A DNA stretch of 34,506 nucleotides from Fusobacterium sp. (GTDB lineage: Bacteria > Fusobacteriota > Fusobacteriia > Fusobacteriales > Fusobacteriaceae), in NCBI RefSeq assembly GCF_030528405.1, contig NZ_JAUMYY010000017.1:1-34506 (forward strand), read 5' to 3'. The notes below the pieces were generated by a model. The model ran no database searches and had not been told where the DNA came from. It worked only from the letters and a program-made list of their open reading frames with translations. Within the stretch, counting starts at the first letter, position 1; each line of letters opens with the position of its first letter. The translations under genes and the position numbers were made by a program. Positions 33,589 through 34,506 of the stretch are shown piece by piece.

Positions 33589-34506
33589 TTACTTTTTTAC
33601 TTTTTCAAGAGTAATTTTTACAGTTTTTTTATTTAAATCTATTTTGTTATTTAAGAGTTCTCTTTCTGTAAGAGGACTTCTTAAATATATTTTTTCAAGT
33701 ATGTCGAAAGAAAGATTTTTTAAATTAAATTTATGTAGTCTATTTAAAATTAATTTATCTCCAGCTTCTAAGTCAATAGGTTTCTTAATTTTTAAATTTA
33801 TCCAAGTATCAATAAAATCATTGTGAAGCTCAGTATTTAAAAGAGAAAGAGCATAAAAAGAAATCTTAGAACTTGTTAAATCTTTGTTTCTATTTAGAGA
33901 ATAAGTGTTGACTAAAGTTTCATAGGAATTTAAAATTTCTAAAATATTGTTAAATTTAAAGGCTTCTATATGATTTACAAAATCTAAATCACATACTATA
34001 TTAGAGAAATGAAACTTAATAGTGCAACCTGAAAATAGATTGACAAAAAACTCTAAGATATTTCTCAATCTATTATTTTTAATATTATCTGATATTTCAT
34101 ATTCAAATAAGTCATTTGAACGCAATAAAAGAGTTCCTTCAGCATTTACACCCAAGGATAATTTAAAATCTCTTTTTTTAAGTTCAATCATTTTGAATTT
34201 AGGATATTCGACTATTCTAATTTGCATATTGTAAATTTTTGTAAAACCGAAATCCACCTCTGCAAAGCCTACGTTATTTATATTAAGAGCTTGTGTGCTT
34301 TGAGAAAAATTTCTGTATTTTATTGGAAATTTATCTAAGAATAAGGTTTTATATTTTATTTCAGTTGCTGTTTCTATAAAGTCTTCTTCATTTATTGTCA
34401 ATTCAATAATTTTTTCCTTCCTTTTCTGATGAACATTTTCAGATTCAACGAACTTACTTTTCATAAAAGGAAGTTGAGGGAAAATTTCAATTTTTTTGTT
34501 TTCAAT
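33589..34506 (-). CDS. Unknown protein, partial (5' end beyond the window)
   Basis: At least 305 residues are visible. The frame is open from the right edge of the window: 14 codons precede the internal ATG at 34464 without a stop, and that ATG has no ribosome site, so the true start lies outside. There is no signal peptide or clear membrane helix in the visible part. It is mixed alpha/beta in the first 150 residues (strands such as FKLSLGVNAEGTLLL) and mainly helical afterwards. Cysteines are few and no catalytic motif stands out. I do not recognise a family. The close spacing (16 bases) to the alarmone synthetase gene implies a joint function. Confidence 0.65.
   Translation of the reverse strand: MENKKIEIFPQLPFMKSKFVESENVHQKRKEKIIELTINEEDFIETATEIKYKTLFLDKFPIKYRNFSQSTQALNINNVGFAEVDFGFTKIYNMQIRIVEYPKFKMIELKKRDFKLSLGVNAEGTLLLRSNDLFEYEISDNIKNNRLRNILEFFVNLFSGCTIKFHFSNIVCDLDFVNHIEAFKFNNILEILNSYETLVNTYSLNRNKDLTSSKISFYALSLLNTELHNDFIDTWINLKIKKPIDLEAGDKLILNRLHKFNLKNLSFDILEKIYLRSPLTERELLNNKIDLNKKTVKITLEKVKK

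Overview
The window looks like a chromosomal segment of a Fusobacterium, probably of the F. nucleatum / F. periodonticum group. The reasons are very low GC, very AT-rich spacers, a Na+-type F-ATPase c subunit carrying the two-carboxylate motif (E32 plus E65), a fused NfnA-NfnB-type oxidoreductase, a type V-like autotransporter fragment, and strong AGGAGG ribosome binding sites with frequent TTG/GTG starts. The species call is inference; the family calls rest on motifs that can be read in the proteins.

Layout. 1-880: the tail of an upstream ORF, a YedF/DsrE-like protein and a small charged orphan protein closed by a terminator. 983-8453: a probable operon of aroK, hflX (5' end frameshifted), a WYL-domain regulator with a ribbon-helix-helix-like N terminus, and a four-gene MacAB-TolC-type tripartite efflux system, ending at a terminator. 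8612-9723: an autotransporter gene whose promoter contains a T12 tract and whose beta-barrel is cut off exactly at a 64-bp palindrome. 9750-13944 (minus strand): a five-gene cluster built around a P1B-type ATPase with an SCG membrane motif instead of CPC, plus three accessory proteins that repeat the ATPase's degenerate HMA-like N-terminal signature, and a small membrane protein. The best hypothesis is a ferrosome (fez)-like iron compartment system, and this is the most interesting locus here. 14247-16523: a divergently transcribed NfnAB-type fusion.

16698-28516: a nearly gapless 12-kb run lepB-rimI-purB-Gx transporter-glmM-atpZ-atpI-atpBEFHAGDC with one clear promoter at the front and a perfect terminator at the end. 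It would link envelope precursor synthesis, purine synthesis and the Na+ ATP synthase. 28617-28693: tRNA-Arg(ACG) on the minus strand. 28939-32677: a 5-oxoprolinase operon (pxpA, an NRAMP-like transporter lacking the metal-binding motifs, pxpB, pxpC) behind a consensus promoter. 32685-32762: a branched hairpin between convergent genes. 32790-34506 (minus): a small alarmone synthetase-like protein and a partial unknown protein running off the window.

Functionally most of the window is housekeeping metabolism of an amino-acid-fermenting anaerobe: Na+ bioenergetics, electron bifurcation and pyroglutamate recycling. The accessory pieces are the metal-ATPase cluster, the broken autotransporter with its possible phase-variable promoter, the RHH-WYL-controlled efflux system, and the alarmone synthetase pair.
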